DNA of 23,661 nucleotides. Source: Clostridiaceae bacterium. GTDB lineage: Bacteria > Bacillota > Clostridia > Oscillospirales > Acutalibacteraceae. Position numbers and translations under genes: made by a program. Where the stretch lies: assembly GCA_016297645.1 (NCBI GenBank), contig JAEDGF010000029.1, positions 1 to 23,661 on the forward strand, in the 5' to 3' direction. The notes beneath the pieces are model-generated. The model worked only from the letters and a program-made list of their open reading frames with translations, was not told the DNA's origin and ran no database searches. Below are positions 8,466 to 17,800 of this stretch, one piece after another. The first letter of the stretch is position 1; each line of letters opens with the position of its first letter.

Positions 8466-9941
8466 TTATATCGGAATCTTGATAACAAATTCAGTATAAC
8501 CGTTTTCCTCGCTGTTAATGCTTATGGTTCCGTGGTGGAGTTCAATTATACTTTTAACAATATACAATCCCATGCCGAAGCTTTTGGAATCAAGCCCGCG
8601 CGACTTATCAACTTTATAAAATCTGTCAAAAACAAGCGCCTGTTCCTCGGCGGAAATTCCCTTGCCGCTGTTTCTTATTTTAATCACGGCGTTCTTTTTG
8701 TCAGAGGTAAGCGACAGTGAGATTGTACCGCCGTGCGGAGTGAACTTGACGGCATTGTCAAAAAGATTATATATGACCTGCGTGAGCAGCGTGCCGTCTG
8801 CATTCGCCGTCACATTTTCAAGCGAATCAAGACCTATAACGCGTATGTCTTTATCATTGACGACCTTTTCGAATCCGATGACCGTACGGCATATTAAATC
8901 GGCAAGGTTGACCTCCGCCAAACTCGGTATAAGCTTTCCTGCCTCAATTTTAGACATATTGAGCATCGCAACGACGAGCCGCGAAAGTCTTTTTACCTCA
9001 TCCGATACTATTTTCAGATATTTTTCGCGATCCTCCTCGGGAATCGTACCGTCAAGCATTCCGTCGATAAAACCACTTATTATCGTCATGGGGGTTTTCA
9101 ATTCATGCGAAACATTGGCAACAAAATTGCTGCGCGACTGTTCCGTCACCGCGAGGTTATCCGCCATGGAGTTGAACGCTTCGGCAAGCTCGGTAAGCTC
9201 GGAGTAAGTGTCAAGCTCGCTTATTCTCTCCGTGAAGTTGCCCTCGCCGTATTCATGCGTTATATCCGTAATTTTTTTGAGCGGCTTTGCCATCTTGTAG
9301 GAAACGGCAAGTGAGGAAAAAAATGACAGCAGCACGGCAATAAGACCCGTCAGGATTATCATTCGCACGAATTCTGTTGTGTACGGCAGATACGCGCTTA
9401 TAAGCGACTGCATACAGACGGCGTAGCAGATGCCGTCCTGCGTATGGTACGGAGCTACCGCGCACAGGAATGTGTCGTTTTCGCTGCTCCCGAAGCCCTT
9501 TATCGGTTCATCGAAAGAGTATTCTTTCCCCGTTTCGGTGCATTTATCGAGAATCTCACGGGGAAAAACGCTGTCGAAATGAACCGGACAATCCTCCGAG
9601 CTTCCGCCGTGGTCGCCGCACATGGTAATTTTTCCGTTTTCGTCCGTAATAAACACAACGGCATCGCCCGAGTCACGCACGGCAGCCATAAATCCGGACA
9701 CGACAGCTGTTTCATCAAGTCCGCCCGAAACGCTTTTGTCGCGATAAAAAGCTTCGACGCTCTGAGCAAGGCTCAAAGCGTCGTCTGCAAGTGATGTGAG
9801 CCTGTCATTTTTCCAAAAGCTAACGAAAAAAAACATCAATGAGAACCCGGCGACAAAAATGCATAGAAGCATTGTTGCCGTCATAAGGGTAAACAATCTT
9901 TTGAACATACTCCCGGGGGAGCGTCGTTTAAGGATACTCAT
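8466..9941 (-). CDS. Two-component sensor histidine kinase
   Basis: This membrane kinase senses an external signal and phosphorylates the neighbouring response regulator. With the ATG start used here it is 491 aa. TM1 is at about 17-42, then an extracellular sensor region of about 150 residues containing several cysteines, and TM2 at about 192-217. A HAMP linker (KPLKKITDITHEYGEGNF) follows, then HisKA with phospho-acceptor His279 in VSHELKTP, and HATPase_c with the N-box (NLFDNAVKFTP), G1 (RNSGKGIS), F-box and G2 (FGMGLYIVKSI). The start is uncertain: GTG at 9995 adds 18 residues and ATG at 9908 removes 11, and none has a good SD. An unusual gap of about 240 bp with repeats separates it from the regulator gene. 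The ligand is unknown. Confidence 0.9.
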   Translation of the reverse strand: MSILKRRSPGSMFKRLFTLMTATMLLCIFVAGFSLMFFFVSFWKNDRLTSLADDALSLAQSVEAFYRDKSVSGGLDETAVVSGFMAAVRDSGDAVVFITDENGKITMCGDHGGSSEDCPVHFDSVFPREILDKCTETGKEYSFDEPIKGFGSSENDTFLCAVAPYHTQDGICYAVCMQSLISAYLPYTTEFVRMIILTGLIAVLLSFFSSLAVSYKMAKPLKKITDITHEYGEGNFTERISELDTYSELTELAEAFNSMADNLAVTEQSRSNFVANVSHELKTPMTIISGFIDGMLDGTIPEEDREKYLKIVSDEVKRLSRLVVAMLNMSKIEAGKLIPSLAEVNLADLICRTVIGFEKVVNDKDIRVIGLDSLENVTANADGTLLTQVIYNLFDNAVKFTPHGGTISLSLTSDKKNAVIKIRNSGKGISAEEQALVFDRFYKVDKSRGLDSKSFGMGLYIVKSIIELHHGTISINSEENGYTEFVIKIPI

Positions 9942-10020
9942 TGTAAGCTCGTTTCTGTTGTATTGTATATAATGTATAAGGATACGGGTGAACACCCTTT
10001 TACGGAACCTGCCCGCACGG

Positions 10021-10185
10021 CACGCCGAAAATCGGTCTGCCGCGCACCGGAGAAATCAGCCGCAGGACAATGGACAGACACCCTTCGCGGAGTTCGCCTG
10101 TTTCAAGCACCCGAAGTCAAAATGCCGTGTGCCTGTTCAAAGCACCCGAAGTCAATCTGCCGTGCGTCCGAAAGTCTGCCGAAAA
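10021..10185 (-). repeat. 35-bp direct repeats between response regulator and kinase genes
   Basis: The element agcacccgaagtcaa followed by a diverged tgccgtg.g tail occurs at 10106 and again at 10141, a 35-bp period. A weaker third relative may lie near 10026. All three frames on the minus strand carry stops, so it looks non-coding. It fills a gap that in most such operons is only a few bases. Confidence 0.65.
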
Positions 10186-10869
10186 TCAATAGGTTTCGAA
10201 TTTGTAGCCGACGCTCCAAACGGTTTTAAGCTCCCATTTATCCGAAACGCCTTCGAGCTTTTCTCTCAGCCGCTTTATATGCACATCGACCGTACGGGAA
10301 TCGCCGTAATAATCAAAGCCCCATACCTCGTCAAGCAGCTGGTCGCGCGTAAAGACACGCTTGGGGTTACTCGCAAGATGGAAGAGGAGTTCAAGCTCTT
10401 TCGGCGGTACATCGACATGGACACCGCGTACCTTCATCTCGTAATTGGTGATATTTATCGAAAGATTGTCGTAATTGACCTCTTTCGGTGTTTCGGCAAC
10501 GGGTGCGGAGGATCTTCTGAGCACCGCTTTTATACGCGCAACGACCTCTTTTGCTTCAAAGGGCTTTACAACATAGTCGTCCGCGCCGAGTTCAAGACCG
10601 AGAATCTTGTCAAAGGTTTCGCCCTTTGCGGATATCATGATTATCGGCACATCGCTGTTCTGCCGGATTTTTCTGCAAACCTGCCAGCCGTCGAGCTTGG
10701 GGAGCATTATGTCAAGCAGCATAAGCGACGGTTTTTCGCTTTCTACCGCGTCGACCGCAGCCTGTCCGTCATTGAATATGACTGTGGAAAAGCCCTCTTT
10801 CGTCAGGTACAGGCGCAAGAGCTCGCATATATTTTCGTCGTCGTCGACGATCATTATCTTTTCGTTCAT
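10186..10869 (-). CDS. OmpR/PhoB-family response regulator
   Basis: This cytoplasmic transcription factor (227 aa) is activated by phosphorylation from the adjacent kinase. The receiver domain (1-115) has the acidic pocket DDD at 9-11, phospho-acceptor Asp53 in LLDIMLP, switch Ser80 and conserved Lys102 in VVKPF. The C-terminal winged helix (about 130-227) contains VFTRDQLLDEVWGFDYYGDSR and VDVHIKRLREKLE, the recognition-helix region of the OmpR/PhoB class. The SD gggagg is well placed before the ATG. It starts 23 bp after the secreted-protein gene, so the two are almost certainly cotranscribed. The nearby htrA and the secreted-protein gene are likely targets, by context only. Confidence 0.95.
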   Translation of the reverse strand: MNEKIMIVDDDENICELLRLYLTKEGFSTVIFNDGQAAVDAVESEKPSLMLLDIMLPKLDGWQVCRKIRQNSDVPIIMISAKGETFDKILGLELGADDYVVKPFEAKEVVARIKAVLRRSSAPVAETPKEVNYDNLSINITNYEMKVRGVHVDVPPKELELLFHLASNPKRVFTRDQLLDEVWGFDYYGDSRTVDVHIKRLREKLEGVSDKWELKTVWSVGYKFETY

Positions 10870-10892
10870 TTTGCCCTCCCGCTAATTGTGCA

Positions 10893-12533
10893 TTATTTGC
10901 CGAACGAAACAAGGTTCAGTTTTTCGCCGGAAACGACCTCGCTGAGGTAGCCTATACCGTCCAAGCCCTTGATATCTATGTCGGCGACCGAACCTATTTT
11001 GTCGAGAATAGATGAGCAGACAAGCTCCTTTTCGTAATTCGTACCGCTGTTTTCGACCGTGTCGGAGGTTTTTTCCTCCTCACCGAAGGTCGGTGCTATA
11101 AAGGAGATGACACCCTTTACGGAGGACGGAACATCAGTAAGGAAGCTGTCCACAACGGAAGTAATGGTGCGGTTTATACCCATCGAGGAGAAGATGCTGC
11201 CGATAATAGTGTCGGACGAAACGAAACCGTTGAAATCGTCTGCTGTCGGGATATCGCCCTTCGGCGCGTCATTCAGTCCCTGATAGAAATTGAAAACATA
11301 GTTGCAGACCTTTGTTTTGCCGCTTTTCGTGCATTCGCTTCTCAAAGTGAAGGTCTGTACTTTGAGAGAAGAGTTCAGCTCTATCTCGTTATAGTAGTTA
11401 TTGCGAAGCGTTTTGCCGTTCATCGAAAGCTCTACGATGCTGTTTTTTGAACTTCCGGAATACGCCTTGGGCATGAGCCAAACGGACGAGCGCTTTGCAG
11501 AGAGATAGACATTGTACTCGTATATGTCGGCATAGAATTCGTTTTCTTCGAGGTTAAACGCGTCCGTGTTCTCCGCGACGAGATTGAAAGCGTCGTCAAA
11601 CGAGCAGTTGTCCTCTCTTATCGACAGACCGGCGGTCTGACCGAGAACCTGCAAAATGTAGAACGCAACGGCTTCGTCGCCCGATTTAAGGGCTTCGGAA
11701 AGGCGCTCGCGGTTGAGCGAAACACCGTATTTGACACCGAGAAGCGCTGCGGTGTACGAAGATTTGATAAGCTCGGACGAAGCGTTCCTGTCGGTGCTTA
11801 TTCCCATTTTTTCAAGGGACATCACCGCCATAAGACGGAATACTTCGTCGGAATCGGTTTCGGCGGAAACATCGTAGCCGTTTGTCCAAAGCGAGAGCTT
11901 CGAAGCGGCGAGAATGTAATCATCAAGCGAGAGGATACTGCCGCCGGGTGTCCATTTTTTGAGGGACGCCGCGTCAATTCCCGTAAAAACGCTGACATAG
12001 TCCATTATCATTTCGTCAAGGCTCTTCCCGTCGACATTTACACCGGCGTAGGCACCTGTTATAAGCACGGTGTACAGAGCGCGCGCCATAACAAGCTCGT
12101 CCGTTGAAACAGACGACGGATACTTTATTCCGATACCTTCAAGATAGTCCCTGACGGCAGCGTCGGAAACATTCGCCGATACGATATTGGAATTTTTGTT
12201 GAGAAGATCGAAAAGGTAGATGTAGCCGGTTTTAGCCAAGCCGGTATTAAGCGAGTACACGGAGGTATAGTACGAAACATCTTTTTTGAAGCTCGAAGGT
12301 GTTTCGGAATACTTGTACTCCGGTACGGGCGAGAAATTAGCCGTCTGTATAATACCTGCGACAGTAGCGGTATCCTCGTTTATAACGACATCGGTAAGCC
12401 ACGCACTGTTAGGCGCGTCGTATGTTCCCTGAGTTTCAAAGGTGAACACGACCGCGTCGGCGACGGGAGCCGTCAGAACCGCAATAAGCAGAACGACCGC
12501 TGTTATTAAGCTGAAAAGAGATCTTTTCTTCAC
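10893..12533 (-). CDS. Secreted protein of unknown function, first gene of the two-component operon
   Basis: I do not recognise this 546-residue protein. A Sec signal peptide is clear: MKKR, a hydrophobic core, and a likely cut after A-D-A at about residue 27. I see no lipobox, LPXTG or C-terminal membrane anchor. Residues about 80-320 are helix-rich and could be repeat-like. A beta-rich stretch around 365-440 holds two cysteines within about ten residues and resembles a small Ig-like or cadherin-like sandwich, but only weakly. The C-terminal 100 residues are polar and acidic. The start is GTG, chosen for a gggagg SD 7 bases upstream. The stop is 23 bp before the response regulator. A role in signalling to, or being monitored by, the kinase is inference. 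Confidence 0.85.
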   Translation of the reverse strand: MKKRSLFSLITAVVLLIAVLTAPVADAVVFTFETQGTYDAPNSAWLTDVVINEDTATVAGIIQTANFSPVPEYKYSETPSSFKKDVSYYTSVYSLNTGLAKTGYIYLFDLLNKNSNIVSANVSDAAVRDYLEGIGIKYPSSVSTDELVMARALYTVLITGAYAGVNVDGKSLDEMIMDYVSVFTGIDAASLKKWTPGGSILSLDDYILAASKLSLWTNGYDVSAETDSDEVFRLMAVMSLEKMGISTDRNASSELIKSSYTAALLGVKYGVSLNRERLSEALKSGDEAVAFYILQVLGQTAGLSIREDNCSFDDAFNLVAENTDAFNLEENEFYADIYEYNVYLSAKRSSVWLMPKAYSGSSKNSIVELSMNGKTLRNNYYNEIELNSSLKVQTFTLRSECTKSGKTKVCNYVFNFYQGLNDAPKGDIPTADDFNGFVSSDTIIGSIFSSMGINRTITSVVDSFLTDVPSSVKGVISFIAPTFGEEEKTSDTVENSGTNYEKELVCSSILDKIGSVADIDIKGLDGIGYLSEVVSGEKLNLVSFGK

Positions 12534-12735
12534 TGTTATGCCTCCCGAGCAAGATAAACAAAAGGAATGTGTAAAAAATGTGCAAAACGAATATAACGAA
12601 AACTTGTGTGTGTTTCGGTTCTCCGGTTTTTGCCGGAGAAAAAAAACAAGTATGTCCGCCGCACCGGCAGCGGGAGCCGTTTATCTGAAGCAGCCGTATA
12701 AAGCCACGGTACAGGCGCAAAAAACAAAAGTATTT
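12534..12735 (-). promoter_or_regulatory. Long (about 200 nt) untranslated leader of the secreted-protein operon
   Basis: The promoter at 12741-12769 places transcription start near 12734, giving a leader of about 200 nt. It contains a stable hairpin (12620-12626 with 12633-12639, CCGG-containing arms, 6-base loop) preceded, not followed, by a T run, plus a weaker ccgt/acgg hairpin. I could not match it to a known riboswitch. Short frames here lack an SD. Confidence 0.5.
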
Positions 12736-12740
12736 ATATT

Positions 12741-12769
12741 ATAATATAACAAAAACACACTCTTGTCAA
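12741..12769 (-). promoter_or_regulatory. Sigma-A promoter of the secreted protein / two-component operon
   Basis: On the minus strand, a perfect -35 TTGACA (12764-12769), a 17-bp spacer and a -10 TATTAT (12741-12746) begin only about 20 bp after the galM stop. I see no terminator between galM and this promoter, so some read-through from galM is likely. Confidence 0.8.
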
Positions 12770-12787
12770 TACCGTACTACAGGTAAG

Positions 12788-13855
12788 TTATTCCGCGTCG
12801 GATTTTTCGGAGCAGTCCGGGAACTCGTAAACGGTTTCGGACACATATTTTTCACCGGCTTTGAAGAAGCACTGAGGGAAATCGGGCTTATTGGGTGTGT
12901 CGGGATAATACTGCGTTTCAAGGCAGAAGCCGCTGCGTTTTTCCATGGGAACGCCCTTTTTGCCTGCCGTACCGTTGAGGAAGTTTCCGGCATAGAACTG
13001 CACGCCGGGCAAAGTTGTATAAACATTCATTTTTATGCCGCTTTCGGCGCAGAAAACACGCGCACACTCGCGAAGTTCACCCATCTCGCCGTCCACGCAG
13101 TAGTTATGATCGTAGCCGCCGGTAAAGGAAAGCTGCTCGTTTTCCTCGTCAATACGCTCACCGATGAGGTGAGGTGTGCGGAAATCAAAGGGTGTGCCTT
13201 CGACAAGATCGTTTCTGCCGTAAGGAATACTCATCTCGTCAACGGGCGTGTAGCGTTCGGCAAAGATTTGAATCTCGTGGTCAAGAATAGTCCCGTGACC
13301 GTATCCTTTAAGGTTAAAATAAGCGTGGTTTGTTAAGTTAATAAAGGTATCGCGGTCACTTACCGCTTCATACTTTATCGTAAGTTTATTATCGTCTTTA
13401 AGGCTGAAAACGACCTTTACTTTCGTTTCGCCCGGAAAACCTTCCTGTCCGTCGGGGCTGACATAGCCGAATTCCACGGCGTCGCTGTCAACAACGATCG
13501 CGCTCCACACAGCAAAGCTGAATTCTCCGCCGGAATGAAGGCAGGTTACATCCTTTTCGTTTGCGACAAGCTCGTAGTGCTTTGTGCCGATATCGAAGGC
13601 GGCGCCACCTATACGGTTAGCGACCGGACCTACCGTCGCGCCCTGATAGTCGGAGAGTTTAAGGTAATCGTCCACCGTGTCGAAGCCCAGCAGGACATCG
13701 CGCATTTCACCGTTTTTGTCGGGGGTGACGAAGGAATTGAGCGTCGCTCCGAGTGTGAGGATATGTGCTTCGCAGCCGTTGTTGTTCGAAATTATGTATT
13801 TGTAGACTTCTCTGCCGTCGGGCATAAGTCCGAAGGGAATTCTTTCAACGCTCAT
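12788..13855 (-). CDS. galM: Aldose 1-epimerase (mutarotase)
   Basis: This enzyme interconverts alpha and beta anomers of D-galactose/glucose, the entry step to the Leloir pathway (355 aa, family-typical length). The active-site residues are all in place: Arg81 in GPVANRIGG, His107 in CLHSGG, catalytic acid His177 in LTNHAYFNL, Asp249 in GGYDHNY, and catalytic base Glu313 in ETQYYPDTPN. No signal peptide is seen, so it is cytoplasmic. The ATG has an acggag SD. It has its own consensus promoter at 13926-13954. No galK, galT or sugar transporter is adjacent, so the sugar it serves is not shown by context. Confidence 0.95.
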   Translation of the reverse strand: MSVERIPFGLMPDGREVYKYIISNNNGCEAHILTLGATLNSFVTPDKNGEMRDVLLGFDTVDDYLKLSDYQGATVGPVANRIGGAAFDIGTKHYELVANEKDVTCLHSGGEFSFAVWSAIVVDSDAVEFGYVSPDGQEGFPGETKVKVVFSLKDDNKLTIKYEAVSDRDTFINLTNHAYFNLKGYGHGTILDHEIQIFAERYTPVDEMSIPYGRNDLVEGTPFDFRTPHLIGERIDEENEQLSFTGGYDHNYCVDGEMGELRECARVFCAESGIKMNVYTTLPGVQFYAGNFLNGTAGKKGVPMEKRSGFCLETQYYPDTPNKPDFPQCFFKAGEKYVSETVYEFPDCSEKSDAE

Positions 13856-13925
13856 AATGTATGCTCCGTTTCGTTATTGTTTCGGTTACTTTATAAAATA
13901 TGTTGCAGAAAAATAATCAAAGTAC

Positions 13926-13954
13926 ATTATATCCGCGGTATTTTTCTTTGTCAA
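13926..13954 (-). promoter_or_regulatory. Consensus sigma-A promoter of galM
   Basis: On the minus strand, TTGACA (13949-13954), a 17-bp spacer and TATAAT (13926-13931) form a perfect consensus about 70 bp upstream of the galM ATG. Confidence 0.9.
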
Positions 13955-14067
13955 GCAGAGGAAAAACGGAGAAAGAATTTTTATTCACAAATAACGGATT
14001 TTTATTACTTGTAATTTCCATCATGTGACTGAGATTTGTACAAAAATGCCTTTACGACAAATTTCGA
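13955..14067. other. Core of the divergent galM / ABC transporter promoter region
   Basis: The 326-bp gap 13856-14181 holds two divergent promoters. Between their -35 boxes lies AT-rich DNA with a short palindrome (ttacttgtaa, 14005-14014) that could be an operator but is too short to call. No gene is seen in the gap. Confidence 0.4.
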
Positions 14068-14096
14068 TTGACTGAAAAGACGAAGTATTATATAAT
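14068..14096 (+). promoter_or_regulatory. Sigma-A promoter of the FtsX-type ABC transporter operon
   Basis: TTGACT (14068-14073), a 17-bp spacer and TATAAT (14091-14096) on the plus strand. The start site would be near 14103, giving a leader of about 80 nt. Confidence 0.85.
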
Positions 14097-14107
14097 AACT
14101 TTATTAT

Positions 14108-14162
14108 AGGGAAAATGTTTGCGGCAAGAGGTCCTTTCAAGCGCATTGTATTGCTTTTCCCT
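14108..14162 (+). promoter_or_regulatory. Stem in the 5' leader of the ABC operon
   Basis: agggaaaa (14108-14115) pairs perfectly with ttttccct (14155-14162), enclosing 39 bases and ending just before the gaggtgg SD. The right arm is not followed by T's, so it is not a simple terminator. It could influence ribosome access, but this is untested. Confidence 0.4.
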
Positions 14163-14181
14163 CACGAGGTGGTATCGGTAG

Positions 14182-14883
14182 ATGAGTTTCATTGAGCTTT
14201 CTTCTGTTTATAAAAAGTACAGGATGGGCGAGGTAACAATAAACGCTCTTGACGGAGTATCTTTTTCCGTCGAGCAGGGCGAGCTTTGCATGATAGTGGG
14301 TCCCTCAGGCGCAGGCAAAACCACCGTTCTCAACATTCTCGGCGGTATCGACGGATGCGACGAGGGCAAGGTGCGCGTGGGCGGCGAGCTTATAAACAGC
14401 TTCGGCAGCAAACGCATGGCGCTTTACAGACGGCACGATGTCGGTTTCGTCTTTCAGTTCTACAACCTCGTACCGAACCTTACCGCGCTTGAAAATGTGG
14501 AGCTTGCAACACAGATAAGCAACAAGGCGCTGAGTCCGGACAAGGTTCTTGAACGGGTTGGACTCGGCGACAGAATGAACAACTTCCCGGCACAGCTCTC
14601 GGGCGGTGAACAGCAGCGCGTGTCTATTGCGCGCGCCCTTGCCAAAAACCCGAAGCTGCTGCTGTGCGACGAACCTACCGGCGCTCTCGATTACACAACG
14701 GGCAAGCAAATACTTACCCTTTTGCAGGACACCTGCCGCGACACGGGAATGACGGTACTGATAATCACTCATAACTCCGCTCTGACACCGATGGCGGACA
14801 GAGTCATAACTATGAAAAACGGACGCGTACGCAGGATCGCGGTAAACGACAATCCGCTGCCCGTTGAACGGCTCGAATGGTAA
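14182..14883 (+). CDS. ABC transporter ATP-binding protein, MacB/LolD family
   Basis: This is the cytoplasmic ATPase partner of the large FtsX-type permease that follows (233 aa). Motifs are complete: Walker A GPSGAGKTT at 40-48, Q-loop Gln92 in FVFQFYNLVPNLTALENV, signature LSGGEQQ at 139-145, Walker B LLLCDEPTGALD with Glu164, and switch His197. The FQFYNLVPNLTALENVE and DEPTGALD stretches are typical of the MacB/LolD/FtsE group, which powers mechanotransmission or export rather than import. The ATG has a gaggtgg SD. The permease start lies 13 bp past the stop. Confidence 0.95.
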   Translation: MSFIELSSVYKKYRMGEVTINALDGVSFSVEQGELCMIVGPSGAGKTTVLNILGGIDGCDEGKVRVGGELINSFGSKRMALYRRHDVGFVFQFYNLVPNLTALENVELATQISNKALSPDKVLERVGLGDRMNNFPAQLSGGEQQRVSIARALAKNPKLLLCDEPTGALDYTTGKQILTLLQDTCRDTGMTVLIITHNSALTPMADRVITMKNGRVRRIAVNDNPLPVERLEW

Positions 14884-14896
14884 GGAGGCCGCCGAT

Positions 14897-17800
14897 TTGA
14901 CAAAAATGCTTTTCAGGGATACACTGCGCACGGTGCGCAAGCGTTTCAGCCGATATATTTCAATTCTGCTCATTGTGGCTCTCGGCACTGCGTTTTTCAC
15001 GGGAATAAAAGCGACCGCGCCCGACATGTTCACAACGGCAAAGGAGTATTTCACACAATATAATCTCATGGACATACGGATCCAGTCGTCGGCGGGACTT
15101 ACAGCCGAGGATGTTGAAGCCGTCAAAAGGATAAGCGGCATCGAGTACGCAAAGGGCGAGAAATTCGTTGACGCTCTCGTCAGGGTCAACGGCGAAATCG
15201 AAACGGACATCGACGGCACGCAAATTTCCACTCGTGCCTACGGCATCTCCCCTGCCGACATCGCCAATTTCTTAAACGGTGTAGACGACGGAAACTACAT
15301 CAACCGCGTTCAGCTTATCGAGGGCAAATACCCCTCCTCCGCGTCCGAATGCCTTGTTGACGCAAGCGATCTGTCCACCCCCGATTCGTTTGTTATCGGA
15401 AGCAAGATAACGCTTGAAAAATCGGGCGGAGAAGCGCCGAACGGACTTTCCAGCACCGAGTTTACGATAGTGGGAATCGTTCGTTCCCCCTACTACATCT
15501 CGTTCGAACGCGGAAACACCAACATCGGCAGCGGAAAAATAGGCACATATATTCTCATTCCGGACGAGGCTTTTTCAACGGACTACTACACCGAAATATA
15601 TGCAAAGGTTCAGGGCAGCGACAGCTATGAGCCGTTTTCGGAGGAATATTACAACTATATTGAACCGTATGAAGCCTCCGTCAAGGCACTCTCCGACACA
15701 CAGGTCAAGCAGCGCGTTACCGTGTTGAAGCCGCAGCTTTTAAAGCAGATAGAGGACGGCGAGAGAAGCATATCCGAAAAATCGGCAGATGCAACTACCG
15801 CGATGAAGGAGCTTGACACCACGATAGAAACACTTCAAAGCCTTGTCGACAACGGCGAAAAGCTCCTTGCGGACGCACAGGAGGAATTCGACAAGCAGTT
15901 TGCGGATGCGGAAAATACCATAAGCGGCAATTCCGCCCAGCTTGAAGCGGCGCTCAAAGACTACCAGACTAAATATGAGCTGTGGCAGGCAAGCAAGGAG
16001 CAGTACGAGGAAAGCACAAAAACTCTTGCCGAAAAGCAGGAGCAGTACGACACTCTGTACTCCGAATGCACAACGGCGCAGCAACAGGTAAACTCGCTTA
16101 ACACAGCTATAAGTACCACCAATTCACTTATAAACACAGCCGATCAGGTCATGCAGACTATTAAAGACAGCAACCTCACAGCAAGCTCTCAGGAGCAGGT
16201 GCAGGCGATTATCAGCATGATGCAGACGACATATCCGGAGCTGTACAACTCTATAAAAGAGCTGACCTCACACGGTCTTGCCATGGAGATAATCGCCGGC
16301 GTAGAACCGTATATCGAACAGCAGAAGCGCGCTCTTGCCGACCAGGAAAAACAGATAAAAGAGAAAAAAGCCGTCCTCGATGCGCTTGCGGCAAACCTCG
16401 AAACAATGAAAACAACGCTCGAAAAAGCATCTGCCGACAGCGCGTCCACAAAAAAGAAGCTCGATCAGGCAGCGACCGACCTCGCAAACTACAAGGACGA
16501 GCTTACGAGCAAGGGCATTTCAATACAGAGCGGCGAATTGCAGCTTCAAATCAAGAAAATTCAGGAGGAAGCCAAGCTCAAAGAACTTACGCAGCAGGTA
16601 AAATCCGCCCCGGCGAACCTTGCCGAAGCGCAGAAAAAACGCGACGAGGCAAACGCCCAGCTCACATCCTCTCTTGCAGCTGCAAAAGCAGAGCTCAACG
16701 ACGCGAAGGAGCTTTACGCAAGGCTCGACAATGTCAAATGGAGCGTCTACGACCGCTCGGCTACCCCCGGCTATTCAAGCTACGGACAGTCGGTACAGAA
16801 CATTGCGGCGCTTTCGAACATATTCCCCGTTTTCTTCTTTATCATCGCGGCGCTTGTCTGCCTTACGACCATGACGCGTCTTGTTGACGAAGAACGGGTG
16901 CTTCTCGGCACTTATAAAGCACTCGGCTATACTTCGGGTGCGGTAATGCTCAAATATATTATCTACTCGCTGAGCGCCTGCCTTTTCGGAACGATCCTCG
17001 GCGTGTCGCTGGCGGTATTTCTGTTCCCGTTTGCCATAAATTCGGCATACGGCATCATGTACTCAATGCCGCCTCTCGTCTACAAAATACCGTGGCTCGA
17101 TATTCTCGTCTGCTTCGCCGCTTCGCTTCTTTGCACAACGATAGCGACCGTTGCGGCGCTTACAAAAGAATTGAAGCTCGCGCCGTCGGTGCTTATGCGT
17201 CCCAAAGCGCCCAAGCCCGGCAAGAGAATACTGCTCGAACGCATATCTTTGTTGTGGAAAAAGCTCAGCTTCTCCGCAAAGGTCACGGCGAGAAATCTTT
17301 TCAGAAACAAGTCGCGCTTTTTAATGACAGTATTGGGTATTGCGGGCTGCTGCGCGCTCATACTTGCAAGCCTCGGAATGTTAGACTCCGTTTCGGCAAT
17401 AGTCACGAAACAGTACGGCGAAAATGCCATCTCGAAATATGATTTCCAGATAGCCTTCGACAACGCTCAGACTGCCGGTACGCACACGGCGGCATTCAAC
17501 ACGGCGGCAGCAGACTCCCGTATAAAGAGTCTTGCGCTCATTGCAATGAAATCAATGGAAGGCTTCGGCGAAAACAGCGGGAAAAAGACCGATGTGTATG
17601 TTTTTGTCCCCGAAAAACCGAGTGAGCTTCCGGAGTTTATCGACCTCAGAAACCGCAAAACAGGCGAAAAGATAACGCTTGACGACTCGGGCGCGGTCAT
17701 TACCGAAAAGCTCGCAAAGGATGCCGGAGTTCAGCCCGGCGGCATCATAAACTTCTCCGATTCCGACGGCAATACCTACTCGGTAAAGGTGAGCGCAGTT

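Noticed and set aside
9988..10950. 320-codon open frame antisense to the response regulator
   Set aside because: It is a shadow of the regulator gene and crosses the repeat-bearing gap; no ribosome binding site.
12620..12639. CCGG hairpin as a terminator between galM and the secreted-protein gene
   Set aside because: On neither strand is the stem followed by a T run; on the minus strand the T's come before it.
12436..12720. 94-codon minus-strand frame over the leader and start of the secreted-protein gene
   Set aside because: It overlaps a well-supported gene in another frame, lacks an SD and has no recognisable domain.
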